17,578 nucleotides of DNA. Source: CAZAJT01 sp964485585 (GTDB lineage Bacteria; Patescibacteriota; Microgenomatia; UBA1406; GWC2-37-13). Positions 5,896 to 14,444 of this stretch are shown here, in pieces. The notes under the pieces are model-generated. The model searched no databases. It was not told the origin of the DNA and saw only the letters and a program-made list of their open reading frames with translations. Location of the stretch: assembly GCA_964485585.1 (NCBI GenBank), contig CAZAJT010000019.1, positions 1-17,578 on the forward strand, in the 5' to 3' direction. The translations under genes and the position numbers were made by a program. Every line of letters begins with the position of its first letter. Within the stretch, counting starts at the first letter, position 1.

Positions 5896-7521
5896 ATGAA
5901 CAGGATACTTACAAAGACAAAGCAGCTTATCTTTACGCAGCAAACCAGCATGTTATCTTCAACGATAATCTTGGCATCGATGATAATTGTTTCTCGTATT
6001 TTTGGATTCTTACGATACCGGGCGCTGGTAGGGTTTTATACAAAGGAGGAGCTCGATATCTTTTTTGCTTCATTTCGAATCCCGGATCTCATATTCGAAA
6101 TCCTCATTACGGGTGCCCTAACCGCATCTTTTATTCCTTTTTACATCAAATACCAGAATAATAAGAAACTGCAGGACGAGTATGTTTCAACGATCATCAA
6201 CGTAATTACAATCTTTCTCTTTTTTCTTATTGTAGTTTTGTCACTTTTTCTTAATCCAATTATGCAGGTAATTACCCCCGGATTCAGCAAGGAAAAGATT
6301 GATCAGGTTGTTCTCTTTTCCCAGATACTTCTTATCGGTCAGTTACCGTTCCTGGCGCTTGGTAACTTTCTCACTGGAATAAGTCAGGCAAAAAAAATGT
6401 TTTTGATTCCCGCACTCGCTCCTATCATGTACAACGTTATGATAATAGCAGCCACTTTCCTATTTGCCAAAAGTCTCTATCTTCTTGCACCAGTAATCGG
6501 TGTTGTTGCAGGATCAATTATGTTCTTCGTCGTGCAGATGCCAATCATTACGCTCGCTCAGTTTAACTATCAGCTCATCATTAAGAAAGCGAAAGAATTA
6601 TGGGATTTTTTTCAAATAATAGTTCCGAGGGTGTTTACAACCATTATTGCCCAGATTGACGCAACGGTAGATCTTACCCTGACCAGCCTTTTGGGAGCAG
6701 GGTCATACACGATATTCTATTTTGCTCAGCATCTGCAACTACTACCGGTTGCGGTCATCGGAATCGCATTCGGTCAGGCTTCACTTCCCTACTTGTCAGA
6801 AATGTATCATGACAACCGAAAAGAGGAATTTCGCAGAATTGTAGTTGATTCGATACTCAACTTATTTTTTCTCATGATTCCAATCGCTTCTTTTTTCATC
6901 TTTGCACGTACACCGCTCGTACGCTTATTTTTCGGTGGCCCAAAATTTGACTGGGAGGCAACGATTCTTACTGCGATTACCCTCTCATATTTTACGCTCT
7001 CATTGCCACTCCATGCCATTTATTATTTTCTTACTCGCTGTTTCTATGCATTTTTTGATAGCAAAACCCCTTTTTTCATCAGCTTACTCAGTCTCATCAT
7101 TAATATTGTTCTCAGTGTATATTTCATCCTGATAGCAAAATTTCCGGTCTGGACTCTCGCGCTCTCATTTTCTCTCTCTATGTCAATCAATGTAGCGCTC
7201 CTCATGATTATTCTCTATAAAAAAATAGGAGGATACGATCTCAAGTCACTCTTCGTTGAGACCTTCAAAATATCACTTGCTACTGTCCTTTCATCAATCT
7301 TCGTGTATTATCTTCTGAAGCTATTTGATAATCTTATTTTCGACACATCGAGAACCATAAATGTATTTTTCTTACTGGCTACTCTTGCAGTGCTGTATGT
7401 CGCCCTCTATTTGTTTCTTGCATGGGTATTCACGATTAAGGAAATCTACCTCATAACCAAGATGGTTTTAAAAGCTAGGGAATATCAGAGAAAAATTGTT
7501 GAAATTTACTCTCAGGCATAG
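5896..7521 (+). CDS. murJ: Lipid II flippase MurJ (MviN family)
   Basis: MurJ is the membrane exporter of the MOP superfamily that flips lipid II across the cytoplasmic membrane for peptidoglycan synthesis. The protein has 541 residues and about 14 hydrophobic segments. Family signatures include SRIFGFLRYRALVGF near residue 33 (usually SRVLGFIRD), RIPDLIFEILITGALTASFIPFY, LALGNFLTGISQAKKMFLIPALAPIMYN, VPRVFTTIIAQIDATVDLTL and the central FAQHLQLLPVAVIGIAFGQASLPYLS. The charged FIRD end is FLRY here, a small departure. It is the first gene of a rightward unit with the phosphorylase (2-bp gap) and mltG, divergent from the dcw cluster, so flippase and lytic transglycosylase are co-transcribed. 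Wzx-like O-antigen flippases are distant relatives, but the motifs and context fit MurJ. Confidence 0.93.
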   Translation: MNRILTKTKQLIFTQQTSMLSSTIILASMIIVSRIFGFLRYRALVGFYTKEELDIFFASFRIPDLIFEILITGALTASFIPFYIKYQNNKKLQDEYVSTIINVITIFLFFLIVVLSLFLNPIMQVITPGFSKEKIDQVVLFSQILLIGQLPFLALGNFLTGISQAKKMFLIPALAPIMYNVMIIAATFLFAKSLYLLAPVIGVVAGSIMFFVVQMPIITLAQFNYQLIIKKAKELWDFFQIIVPRVFTTIIAQIDATVDLTLTSLLGAGSYTIFYFAQHLQLLPVAVIGIAFGQASLPYLSEMYHDNRKEEFRRIVVDSILNLFFLMIPIASFFIFARTPLVRLFFGGPKFDWEATILTAITLSYFTLSLPLHAIYYFLTRCFYAFFDSKTPFFISLLSLIINIVLSVYFILIAKFPVWTLALSFSLSMSINVALLMIILYKKIGGYDLKSLFVETFKISLATVLSSIFVYYLLKLFDNLIFDTSRTINVFFLLATLAVLYVALYLFLAWVFTIKEIYLITKMVLKAREYQRKIVEIYSQA

Positions 7522-7523
7522 CA

Positions 7524-8786
7524 ATGGATCATACAAAAGTAGCAAAGCATCTTAACGCAATCCAGGCCATACAAAAGAAGTTGTTGGGAAAAAAACTTAC
7601 CTATAGAGAGATTTATAATCTTATGGACGAAATTTCTCACCATCGACTCAGTGATATTCTCACCACGTATTTTGTTGCAGCATCGTTTAAAGAAGGATTC
7701 ACTGCAGATGAGCTTTTTGATTTTACTCGCGCAATGGTTGAGACAGGAACAAAACTTCACTTTGATGGTATTGTTGCCGATAAGCATTCAACCGGCGGAG
7801 TATCAGGAAGCCGTACCACGATGATAATTGTTCCCATTATTGCCGCAGCCGGCTTTAAGATTCCAAAAACATCATCACGTGCCATTACTACTCCAGCCGG
7901 CACTGCTGACGTAATGGAGCTTTTGGCAAATGTTACTTTCACCCCCAAACAGATTGAATCGATTGTAAACGAAGTTGGCGGTTGTATTGCATGGGGTGGA
8001 CATCTCGGTATTGCGCCGGCAGACGATATAATAATAAGGATTGAAGAACCGCTTGCTTTTGAATCATTTGATAAAATCATCGTCTCTATTATGGCAAAAA
8101 AAATTGCGGCATCTACTAATCACCTCGTGCTTGATATTCCTGTTGGGAAGACAATGAAAATACGACATTTTGCCGATGCGGAGAAAGTAGCAATAAAATT
8201 TAAGATAATTGGGAAGAAATTCAACATGAAAGTAGTGGTAGATATTAATGAAACGCTCGAGCCTGCTGGCAGGGGAGTTGGTCCATATCTTGAGGCACTT
8301 GACGTACTGGAGGTACTCGAACAAAAAAAGGATCGTCCGATGAAGCTTGAGGCGAAAGCGCTCCGACTTGCGGGAAAACTGCTTGATATCTGTTTTGAAT
8401 CGAGCAAGAAAGACACAAGTGGTGAAGAAGAAGCAAAAAGAATTCTCGCTGAGGGTTATGCTCTTAAAAAATTTCGAGATATTGTAAAAGCGCAAGGTGG
8501 CGATCACGCAGTATCGTCTGAGCGTCTTAAAACAAAATCGCACATCGCGGAGGAGTCATCGACGCGATCTGGTACAATAAAAGGAATAAACAACTATAAT
8601 CTCAACACTGTGGCAAAAATCCTTGGTGCACCGGAGGATAAATATGCAGGAATTTACTTATTGAAAAAACTCGACGAGGAGGTTTCTAAAAAAGAGACTC
8701 TTATGCTCTTTTACTCAACTGATAAATATAAAATTAAAGAAGCAGAAGTTACTCTAGAAAATATGCCGATTTATGAGATTGAATAA
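7524..8786 (+). CDS. deoA: AMP phosphorylase/thymidine phosphorylase family protein (archaeal DeoA type)
   Basis: This enzyme family splits a nucleoside or nucleoside monophosphate with phosphate, releasing the base and a phosphorylated ribose. The phosphate-binding loop DKHSTGGVSGSRTT lies at about residues 86-99. The stretch KTSSRAITTPAGTADV (115-130) and later GGCIAWGGHLGIAPADDIIIRIEEPL, KKIAASTNHLVLDIPVG and PAGRGVGPYLEALDVLEVL follow the archaeal AMP phosphorylase subfamily more closely than bacterial thymidine or pyrimidine phosphorylase, which has SGRGLGHTGGT at the same place. Archaeal AMP phosphorylases have about 500 residues with an extra N-terminal domain of about 80; this 420-residue protein lacks it. 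In CPR genomes the enzyme is proposed to feed AMP ribose through ribose-1,5-bisphosphate isomerase to RuBisCO; neither partner is in the window. It overlaps mltG by 14 bases. Substrate is not settled by sequence. Confidence 0.85.
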   Translation: MDHTKVAKHLNAIQAIQKKLLGKKLTYREIYNLMDEISHHRLSDILTTYFVAASFKEGFTADELFDFTRAMVETGTKLHFDGIVADKHSTGGVSGSRTTMIIVPIIAAAGFKIPKTSSRAITTPAGTADVMELLANVTFTPKQIESIVNEVGGCIAWGGHLGIAPADDIIIRIEEPLAFESFDKIIVSIMAKKIAASTNHLVLDIPVGKTMKIRHFADAEKVAIKFKIIGKKFNMKVVVDINETLEPAGRGVGPYLEALDVLEVLEQKKDRPMKLEAKALRLAGKLLDICFESSKKDTSGEEEAKRILAEGYALKKFRDIVKAQGGDHAVSSERLKTKSHIAEESSTRSGTIKGINNYNLNTVAKILGAPEDKYAGIYLLKKLDEEVSKKETLMLFYSTDKYKIKEAEVTLENMPIYEIE

Positions 8787-9741
8787 ATTCTGGATATTGG
8801 TTACGGTAGTGATACTATCTACATTGTTCTCATTCCTTTACTATAAGGAAGGTACTCTTCCGGTAAATAAAAACGATAAATCAACAAAGATATTTGTTAT
8901 TCAGCAGGGAGAGAGTTTAAATACTATAGTAAAAAGTCTGTCTCATGAAGGACTCATCAGAAATACCTTGGTGTTTTACCTTGTTGTCAAACAGAAGGAA
9001 ATAGATAAGAAGATTCAGGCGGGAGATTTTCGACTTTCTCCTTCTATGAATGCTTATGAAGTTGCAGAAACACTCACCCACGGTACTCTTGACGAATGGG
9101 TTACGGTTATTGAAGGTTTAAGGAAAGAGGAAGTGGCGCAGATTATTTCAAAGAAACTTGATGTACCAGAGATTGAGTTTGTTAACGCGGCAGAAGAAGG
9201 TTACTTGTTCCCTGACACCTATCTGTTTCCGAAACAGGCAAGCGCAGAAGCAGTTATCGGTATCATGAACAGCAACTTCGAAAAGAAGTTTACCGATGAG
9301 GTAAAAGTTAAGATAAAGAAACTGGGGTTGACAAACAAAGAGGCAATTATCCTTGCCTCGTTAGTTGAACGAGAGGCGAGATCTGATAAAGTACGTATTG
9401 AAGTTGCCGGCGTTCTTCTGCGACGTTTCAATGAAGGCATCCCATTACAGGTTGATGCAACAGTACAATATGTTCTCGGGTATCAATCGAAAGAGAAATC
9501 ATGGTGGAAGAAAGATCTGACCCATGATGATCTAAAAGTAAAGTCAGACTATAACACCTATGTGAATGAAGGTTTGCCACCGGGACCGATTGCTAACCCA
9601 AGTGCATCATCGATTCAAGCAGTAGCAAATGCCGATCCCTCAACTCCCTATTTGTTTTACCTCACTGACTCGCAAGGCCGTATGCACTACGCTAAAACTT
9701 CCGAAGAACACCAGCAGAATATTGAGAAGTATTTGAAGTAA
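8773..9741 (+). CDS. mltG: Endolytic murein transglycosylase MltG (YceG family)
   Basis: MltG is a membrane-anchored lytic transglycosylase that cuts nascent glycan strands near the membrane and is thought to set strand length by ending synthesis. The 322 residues start with a basic stretch and one membrane helix (about 7-24), followed by a LysM-like segment (IFVIQQGESLNTIVKSLSHEGLI, about 40-62). The catalytic domain has EGYLFPDTYLFP (142-153), LASLVEREA with the catalytic glutamate at about 199, PLQVDATVQYVLG (224-236) and YNTYVNEGLPPGPIANPS (260-277), all diagnostic. Length is typical. Its ATG lies 14 bases inside the phosphorylase gene, so the two are translationally coupled. It ends 22 bp from the convergent ftsK with no visible terminator. 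Confidence 0.95.
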   Translation: MRLNKFWILVTVVILSTLFSFLYYKEGTLPVNKNDKSTKIFVIQQGESLNTIVKSLSHEGLIRNTLVFYLVVKQKEIDKKIQAGDFRLSPSMNAYEVAETLTHGTLDEWVTVIEGLRKEEVAQIISKKLDVPEIEFVNAAEEGYLFPDTYLFPKQASAEAVIGIMNSNFEKKFTDEVKVKIKKLGLTNKEAIILASLVEREARSDKVRIEVAGVLLRRFNEGIPLQVDATVQYVLGYQSKEKSWWKKDLTHDDLKVKSDYNTYVNEGLPPGPIANPSASSIQAVANADPSTPYLFYLTDSQGRMHYAKTSEEHQQNIEKYLK

Positions 9742-9763
9742 GTACGAGAAATAAATCCAAAAT

Positions 9764-11920
9764 CTATTGCTCTCCTTGCTCAGCAATGGGGCGCTTGATG
9801 ACTTCGCGGGGCTTTGATCCTTCAGCAGGACTCACATACCCCGCAGCTTCCAACTCATCAAGTATCCGCGCAGCTCGCGCATATCCCACTTTAAACTTTC
9901 GCTGTATCAGTGACGCTGATGCTTTATCAAATTGTGTAATAAGATTGACCGCTTCCGAAAAAAGAGGATCCTGATCTTCACTCGACACCATCCCTGTCGC
10001 CATTAGGTAACTACCGCTTCCTGTATGCGAAGGAGTGTCGGTAATCTCATCGGTGTAATGAACTACTGGCACCTGTGAATGAAGGAATTTTACCAATTCG
10101 GATGATTCTTTATCAGTTATGTATGGTCCTTGTATACGTTTTGGCTTTGCCTGGTCAGGCGGAAGATAGAGCATGTCCCCTTTTCCCAATAGTTTTTCTG
10201 CACCGGGTGTATCAATAATGACGCGTGAATCAACGAGAGATGATACGTTAAACGCGATACGTGTCGGGATATTTGCTTTCATCAAACCGGTAATAACATC
10301 TACCGAGGGACGTTGTGTAGCGAGAATAAGGTGTATTCCGGTTGCCCGCGCCATCTGAGCAATTCGCGTAATAAGTTCTTCAGCGTCTCTGGGAGCAAAC
10401 ATCATAAGATCTGCGAGTTCGTCGATCACAAAAAGTATGTACGGTTTCTTTTCCACCCCTTCTTTCATGTTGTAGACCTCAATATTACGAGCTCCTGCAT
10501 TCGAAAATAATTTATACCGGTTCTCCATCTCGCGTACCGTCCACTGTAGCGCGGAAATGATTTTTGTCGGCTCAACAATTACTTCAGTGAGAAGATGGGG
10601 GATACCGTTGTAGCTGGTTAACTCAACTCGCTTCGGGTCAATGAGTATTAAATTAATATCTTCAGGTTTTGATCGAAATAAAATGGTGGAGAGCCACGCA
10701 TTCAACAAAACAGATTTACCAGAACCGGTAGTGCCTGCGATAAGTACATGGGGCATTTTACTGATACTTGCCGCTATCGGTTTACCTGATACATCGAGCC
10801 CTAAGGGTACCAGCAGCGGATCAGTATTATCAGAAAATACCGGCGTTCCCAACATCATCTTGATGGTAACAATTTGAGGTTTAATGTTTGGTATCTCAAT
10901 ACCAACGAGCGATCTTCCTGGTATCGGTGCCTCGATTCTCACTTGACCGGTGGTTGCGGCAAGCGCTAACGCAAGATCATTTGAAAGAGCCGTGATCTTT
11001 GAAAGTTTGGTACCCATGGTGATTTCCAATGCATACTGGGTGACCGTCGGTCCATAATTCACCTCAGATACTCGGGCTCGAATACCAAAACTATCAAGTG
11101 TTTTTTCAATAATCGTGGCGTTTTTACTCACATCTCCTCTATCTGCATCTTTTTGAGAAATATCATGAAGTAAGCTCAACGGAGGATACACCCAAGTTGA
11201 TGAAGCCGCTTGAGAAAGCGATTTCATTACGAGTTCCTTATCAATCGATGCGGTGTGAGGAACTTCTGTGGTATGTTGCGGCGTACTAGCTTTTGCTTTT
11301 TCTCCTAATGCTTTATCTTTGATAAATGTTTCTTCCGATTTCCCTTTTCCAAGCTCAAACGGTTTTGGATTTTTATTGAGTGCGGTGCTGAACAATATCG
11401 GTCTAAGCGATTTTACGCTTGCTTGAATAATCTTAACAACAAAGAGGAGAAACACATCGACTGACGTATCAAGAAACAATATTGCCCCGCTAATAAAAGT
11501 AGCCACTAAAAGAAGAAATGATACTATGCCAGAGAAATCCAACGCAAGATTGGTGGCGATCGCATCACCCCACTCTCCCGACTTTAACAGTCCCAAGATT
11601 GCAATGAAGATCAGTAGTGAACCAATCGTAACATTCAGTTTTACAAATCTTAATCTCTTGGTATTAAAAAAATGTCCTGATGTAAGAAGAAGTATGAAGG
11701 GTACGAAGATCGCAAGCATTCCAAATTTCGCAACGAGCACTTCATTGATCCTCATAAGGATTCTTCCTCCATCGTCGCTTGACGAAAGCAGATTGAAAAA
11801 GGAGACAAGAAGCACGATCGAAGATGTGATAAGGAGAAGACCAATAATGCTTATTATGGTCTTCCTGTTTATCCTGATTTTGAGAAACGGAACTTTAATA
11901 ATAGATTTTCTTCGTCCCAT
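9764..11920 (-). CDS. ftsK: DNA translocase FtsK/SpoIIIE
   Basis: FtsK is a septal hexameric ATPase that pumps chromosome DNA across the closing septum. The 718-residue protein has four or five hydrophobic segments at about 22-45, 62-82, 97-113 and 130-165, forming the membrane part. A short linker (about 180-250) replaces the very long proline-rich linker of E. coli FtsK. The motor carries Walker A GTTGSGKS (396-403), LILIDPKRVEL, Walker B LFVIDE (496-501) and ATQRPSVDVITGLMKANIPTRIAF. A C-terminal winged-helix gamma domain (about 650-708; KASASLIQRKFKVGYARAARILDELEAAG) is the part that reads directional DNA motifs. It follows pnp by 49 bp, an order related to the rpsO-pnp-spoIIIE region of Firmicutes, and has its own predicted promoter. 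Confidence 0.96.
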   Translation of the reverse strand: MGRRKSIIKVPFLKIRINRKTIISIIGLLLITSSIVLLVSFFNLLSSSDDGGRILMRINEVLVAKFGMLAIFVPFILLLTSGHFFNTKRLRFVKLNVTIGSLLIFIAILGLLKSGEWGDAIATNLALDFSGIVSFLLLVATFISGAILFLDTSVDVFLLFVVKIIQASVKSLRPILFSTALNKNPKPFELGKGKSEETFIKDKALGEKAKASTPQHTTEVPHTASIDKELVMKSLSQAASSTWVYPPLSLLHDISQKDADRGDVSKNATIIEKTLDSFGIRARVSEVNYGPTVTQYALEITMGTKLSKITALSNDLALALAATTGQVRIEAPIPGRSLVGIEIPNIKPQIVTIKMMLGTPVFSDNTDPLLVPLGLDVSGKPIAASISKMPHVLIAGTTGSGKSVLLNAWLSTILFRSKPEDINLILIDPKRVELTSYNGIPHLLTEVIVEPTKIISALQWTVREMENRYKLFSNAGARNIEVYNMKEGVEKKPYILFVIDELADLMMFAPRDAEELITRIAQMARATGIHLILATQRPSVDVITGLMKANIPTRIAFNVSSLVDSRVIIDTPGAEKLLGKGDMLYLPPDQAKPKRIQGPYITDKESSELVKFLHSQVPVVHYTDEITDTPSHTGSGSYLMATGMVSSEDQDPLFSEAVNLITQFDKASASLIQRKFKVGYARAARILDELEAAGYVSPAEGSKPREVIKRPIAEQGEQ

Positions 11921-11934
11921 ACTGAATGCTTATT

Positions 11935-11963
11935 ATTGTAAAGGAGGAAAAAAATAAAATCAA
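11935..11963 (-). promoter_or_regulatory. Predicted ftsK promoter
   Basis: On the minus strand TTGATT (11963-11958) and TACAAT (11940-11935) are 17 bases apart in the pnp-ftsK spacer. The start point would lie about 8 bases before the ftsK ATG. The spacer is a poly-pyrimidine run. Read on the plus strand it looks like AAGGAGG, which is irrelevant because ftsK runs the other way. Confidence 0.5.
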
Positions 11964-11969
11964 TGAAGA

Positions 11970-14057
11970 CTATTGAAGAAGTTTCAAATTTATTCTTCCC
12001 TGACTGTCAATTTGTATAATCTCTACATTAACTTTTTGACCGATTGACACTATTTTGCTTGGATCTTTGACAAATCCCGGTCCCATTTTTGAGACATGGA
12101 CCATACCCTCTTTCCCCGGCAATATCTCAATAAACGCGCCAAATGGCAGAATGCGTTTTACCGTACCTTCAAAGGTTTCACCCGGCTGCACTTCGCGAGT
12201 CACATTTTGTATATGCTGTACCGCTTCATTTACCTTATTTTTATCAATGCCTGAAATGGTGACTTTCCCATCGTCAGACACATTAATCTCAGTTTCAGTC
12301 CTGGCAATTAGCGCACGAATGTTTCTCCCTCCCGGCCCGATGATCTCGCCAATTTTATCAGTGGGGGGTGTTAACACAACTACTTTTGGAGCAAACTGCG
12401 ATAATTCTTTTCTCGGTATTGCAATCACCGCTTTCATTTTTTCAAGAATAAAAAACCGCGCTTTCTGTGCTTTCTCAAAAGTTTCACGAATCATTTGGTC
12501 AGTAAGTCCACTATTTTTGACATCAAGTTGAATTGCCGTTACTCCTTTATCTGTACCAGCCACCTTAAAATCCATTTCACCGGAAAAATCCTCAATTCCT
12601 ACGATGTCTGTAAGAATTAAGTAATGACCATCCGATTCACTCAACAAACCCATCGCGATTCCAGCAACGGGAGCTTTAATAGGGACTCCCGCATCCATAA
12701 GTGCCAACGTTGAACCACAGGCAGAAGCCATTGATGTTGAACCATTTGACGATAAAACTTCAGATACTACCCGCATTGTGTAGGGAAAATCTTTCTGATC
12801 GGGTAGCACCGTCTCAACTGCCTTTAAGGCAAGGGCTCCGTGACCTACTTCTCTGCGCGAAGGCGTACCAATTCTCCCGACTTCACCAACAGAATACGGG
12901 GGCATATAGTAGTGATGGATATATCGCTCAGTCGCGATCCCTTCTGGACTTTCAATCAGCTGCTCAAGACCCGGTGCTCCAAGAGTGGCGATTGACAATA
13001 CCTGGGTGTCACCGCGACGAAAAATGGCTGATCCATGTACTCGTGGTAAGACTCCTACTTCAACAGAAATTTCGCGTACCGTATCGGGATCTCTCCCGTC
13101 TACCCGCTTTTTTGTTTTCAGGATTCGATCGTGAATCGTTTTCTTGGTAACATGATCAACCGCTTTTGCGATAGCTTTTGTATCGTATTCATCTTTCACT
13201 ACCTCGGCAACTTGAGCAACAACAGCGTCAAGCGCGTTTTTATCTTCAAATTCTTTTACCGCTGTCTGCTGTATCAATTGATCTATCTCTTTTTTGAAAT
13301 CGCTCTTTATGATAGTAAGCAATTTGCTATCATAAGCGGGCGAAGGCAATGGATCTTTTGATTGACCGATTTTTTTTCTGAGCAATTCAATAAAATCAAT
13401 AATCCTCGCATTTTCCTTTTTTGCTAACTTCATACCCTCCATAAGCACTGACTCGGGCAACTCCTCAGCACGTGTCTCGATCATCACTATTTTTTCTTTT
13501 GTTGAAGAAACTATCAAATCAAGAGTTGAAAATATTTCTTCTTGTTCATCCGGATTTACAATGAACTCACCATTGTCTTCCGCTCCTTTCACGTACCCGA
13601 TTCGCAATGTACTGATTGGACCATTCCACGGAATTGAGGAAACATGCAGCGCCGCCGAAGTGGCAATTGCAGCAAGAATTTCCGGAGGATTTACTGCGTC
13701 AACCGATAAGGTGGTAATGATTACTTGCACTTCGCGGCGATATTCTTTAGGGAAAAGCGGGCGAATTGACCGATCGATCAATCTCCCACTCAGTATAGCA
13801 TCGTCTGTTGGTCTCCCCTCTCTCTTTACCCACCGAGATCCCTTGATTCGACCACCTGCATACAGTTTTTCAACATATTCAACCTGAAGTGGAAAATAAT
13901 CCAAGTCATTTCGCTCTTTTCCTGCAGTTACGGTAACTAAGATACAAGTATCACCGAGCCGTGCAAATACGGACGAAGTCGCTGATCGCGCAAGTTTTCC
14001 AAATTGCAACGTAAGCTTCTGATCTTCTATCTCAATCGATTCTTCTAATGTATTCAT
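11970..14057 (-). CDS. pnp: Polyribonucleotide nucleotidyltransferase (PNPase)
   Basis: PNPase degrades RNA 3' to 5' with phosphate and can also add tails; in many bacteria it is part of the degradosome. The 695 residues show the full domain order. The first RNase PH domain is at about 1-225 (GRIKGSRWVKREGRPTDDAI near 69) and the linking all-alpha domain at about 240-310. The second, catalytic, RNase PH domain is at about 320-545 (FRRGDTQVLSIATLG near 346, TSMASACGSTLALMDAGVPIK, DFKVAGTDKG with Asp496, and LDVK with Asp512). KH follows with PPTDKIGEIIGPGGRNI (564-580), then S1 with GTVKRILPFGAFIEILPGKEGMVHVSK (631-657). Length is normal. It follows rpsO across a short repeat hairpin, the classical rpsO-pnp pair. 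Confidence 0.97.
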   Translation of the reverse strand: MNTLEESIEIEDQKLTLQFGKLARSATSSVFARLGDTCILVTVTAGKERNDLDYFPLQVEYVEKLYAGGRIKGSRWVKREGRPTDDAILSGRLIDRSIRPLFPKEYRREVQVIITTLSVDAVNPPEILAAIATSAALHVSSIPWNGPISTLRIGYVKGAEDNGEFIVNPDEQEEIFSTLDLIVSSTKEKIVMIETRAEELPESVLMEGMKLAKKENARIIDFIELLRKKIGQSKDPLPSPAYDSKLLTIIKSDFKKEIDQLIQQTAVKEFEDKNALDAVVAQVAEVVKDEYDTKAIAKAVDHVTKKTIHDRILKTKKRVDGRDPDTVREISVEVGVLPRVHGSAIFRRGDTQVLSIATLGAPGLEQLIESPEGIATERYIHHYYMPPYSVGEVGRIGTPSRREVGHGALALKAVETVLPDQKDFPYTMRVVSEVLSSNGSTSMASACGSTLALMDAGVPIKAPVAGIAMGLLSESDGHYLILTDIVGIEDFSGEMDFKVAGTDKGVTAIQLDVKNSGLTDQMIRETFEKAQKARFFILEKMKAVIAIPRKELSQFAPKVVVLTPPTDKIGEIIGPGGRNIRALIARTETEINVSDDGKVTISGIDKNKVNEAVQHIQNVTREVQPGETFEGTVKRILPFGAFIEILPGKEGMVHVSKMGPGFVKDPSKIVSIGQKVNVEIIQIDSQGRINLKLLQ

Positions 14058-14070
14058 TATGAGTACGAAC

Positions 14071-14134
14071 AGGTTAGTTGTTTACTTAGTTACTTAGTTC
14101 CAATTAACCAAGTAACCAATTAACTAAGTAACCG
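14071..14134. repeat. 64-bp octad inverted repeat in the rpsO/pnp spacer
   Basis: Eight 8-bp units fill the stretch in one register (for example TAGTTACT, ATTAACCA, AGTAACCA, ATTAACTA). The perfect 11-bp arms GTTACTTAGTT (14089-14099) and AACTAAGTAAC (14122-14132) can pair around 22 bases; flanking bases add partial pairing. It fills most of the spacer between the rpsO stop and the pnp ATG. No T run follows on the transcribed strand, so it is not a clear terminator. It could act as a processing site, as the hairpin before pnp does in E. coli, or be a dispersed repeat. It shares a 13-mer with the mraZ/rsmH repeat. Confidence 0.8.
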
Positions 14135-14137
14135 TAT

Positions 14138-14407
14138 TTATTTTTTCAACTCTAACTTATCCAGCAACACTTTATGTCGTTTGTCGTCTAACTTTTTTAA
14201 ATAATTAACGATTCGGCGGCGCTTTGCAATGACTTTTAGGAGTCCTCTCCGCGAATGATTATCTTTCTTGTTTTCCTCAAGATGAGAAGTTAATCGAAAT
14301 ATTTTCTGGGTAAGAAGCGCAACCTGCACCTCTGGTGAACCGGTATCCCCCTTTTTTTGTGAGAACATGGTAATAAGCTTCTGCTTATCATCTGGCAACG
14401 TAATCAT
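14138..14407 (-). CDS. rpsO: 30S ribosomal protein S15
   Basis: S15 is a primary binder of the 16S rRNA central domain and helps nucleate the small subunit platform; it also contacts 23S rRNA in an intersubunit bridge. The 89-residue length is exactly typical. The core GDTGSPEVQVALLT (about 20-33), RLTSHLEENKKDNHSRRGLL (about 38-57) and KRRRIVNYLKK (about 62-72) match the family, including the DTGSxE and KKD-HSRR residues that touch rRNA. It heads a leftward unit with pnp and is divergent from the small membrane protein gene. A near-consensus promoter ends 8 bases before the ATG, so there is no room for a classical S15 autoregulatory leader. Any feedback would have to act at or after the start codon. 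Confidence 0.97.
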   Translation of the reverse strand: MITLPDDKQKLITMFSQKKGDTGSPEVQVALLTQKIFRLTSHLEENKKDNHSRRGLLKVIAKRRRIVNYLKKLDDKRHKVLLDKLELKK

Positions 14408-14415
14408 AGTTTGAC

Positions 14416-14444
14416 ATTATAATAGATACAGACACCAGTTTCAA
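14416..14444 (-). promoter_or_regulatory. Predicted rpsO promoter, leaderless
   Basis: On the minus strand TTGAAA (14444-14439) and a perfect TATAAT (14421-14416) are separated by 17 bases. The -10 ends 8 bases before the rpsO ATG, so transcription should begin within one or two bases of the start codon. This is the strongest promoter match in the window, as expected for a ribosomal protein gene. Confidence 0.75.
14418..14423 (+). promoter_or_regulatory. Possible -10 for the membrane protein-metG unit
   Basis: The palindromic ATTATAAT at 14416-14423 also gives a perfect TATAAT on the plus strand, 31 bases before the ATG at 14455. The matching -35 position (14395-14400) is poor. If used, it overlaps the rpsO -10 base for base, so the two divergent promoters would exclude each other. 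Confidence 0.35.

Noticed and set aside
7512..7787. Minus-strand frame across the murJ/deoA junction
   Set aside because: Overlaps two well-supported genes on the other strand and has no promoter or motif.
8064..8543. 159-residue minus-strand open frame
   Set aside because: Antisense to the phosphorylase, which has full family motifs; the translation resembles no family.
9742..9763. Bidirectional terminator between mltG and ftsK
   Set aside because: Only 22 bp with no inverted repeat; I see no terminator there.
11941..11947. AAGGAGG as a Shine-Dalgarno site
   Set aside because: It is on the plus strand, while both neighbouring genes run minus; no plus-strand gene starts after it.
11526..11957. 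143-residue plus-strand open frame
   Set aside because: Antisense to the FtsK membrane part; the hydrophobic pattern is a mirror of that gene.
12055..12531. 158-residue plus-strand open frame
   Set aside because: Antisense to the PNPase KH/S1 region; no independent support.
14071..14134. Rho-independent terminator after rpsO
   Set aside because: A hairpin is possible, but no T run follows on the transcribed strand, and pnp begins immediately after.
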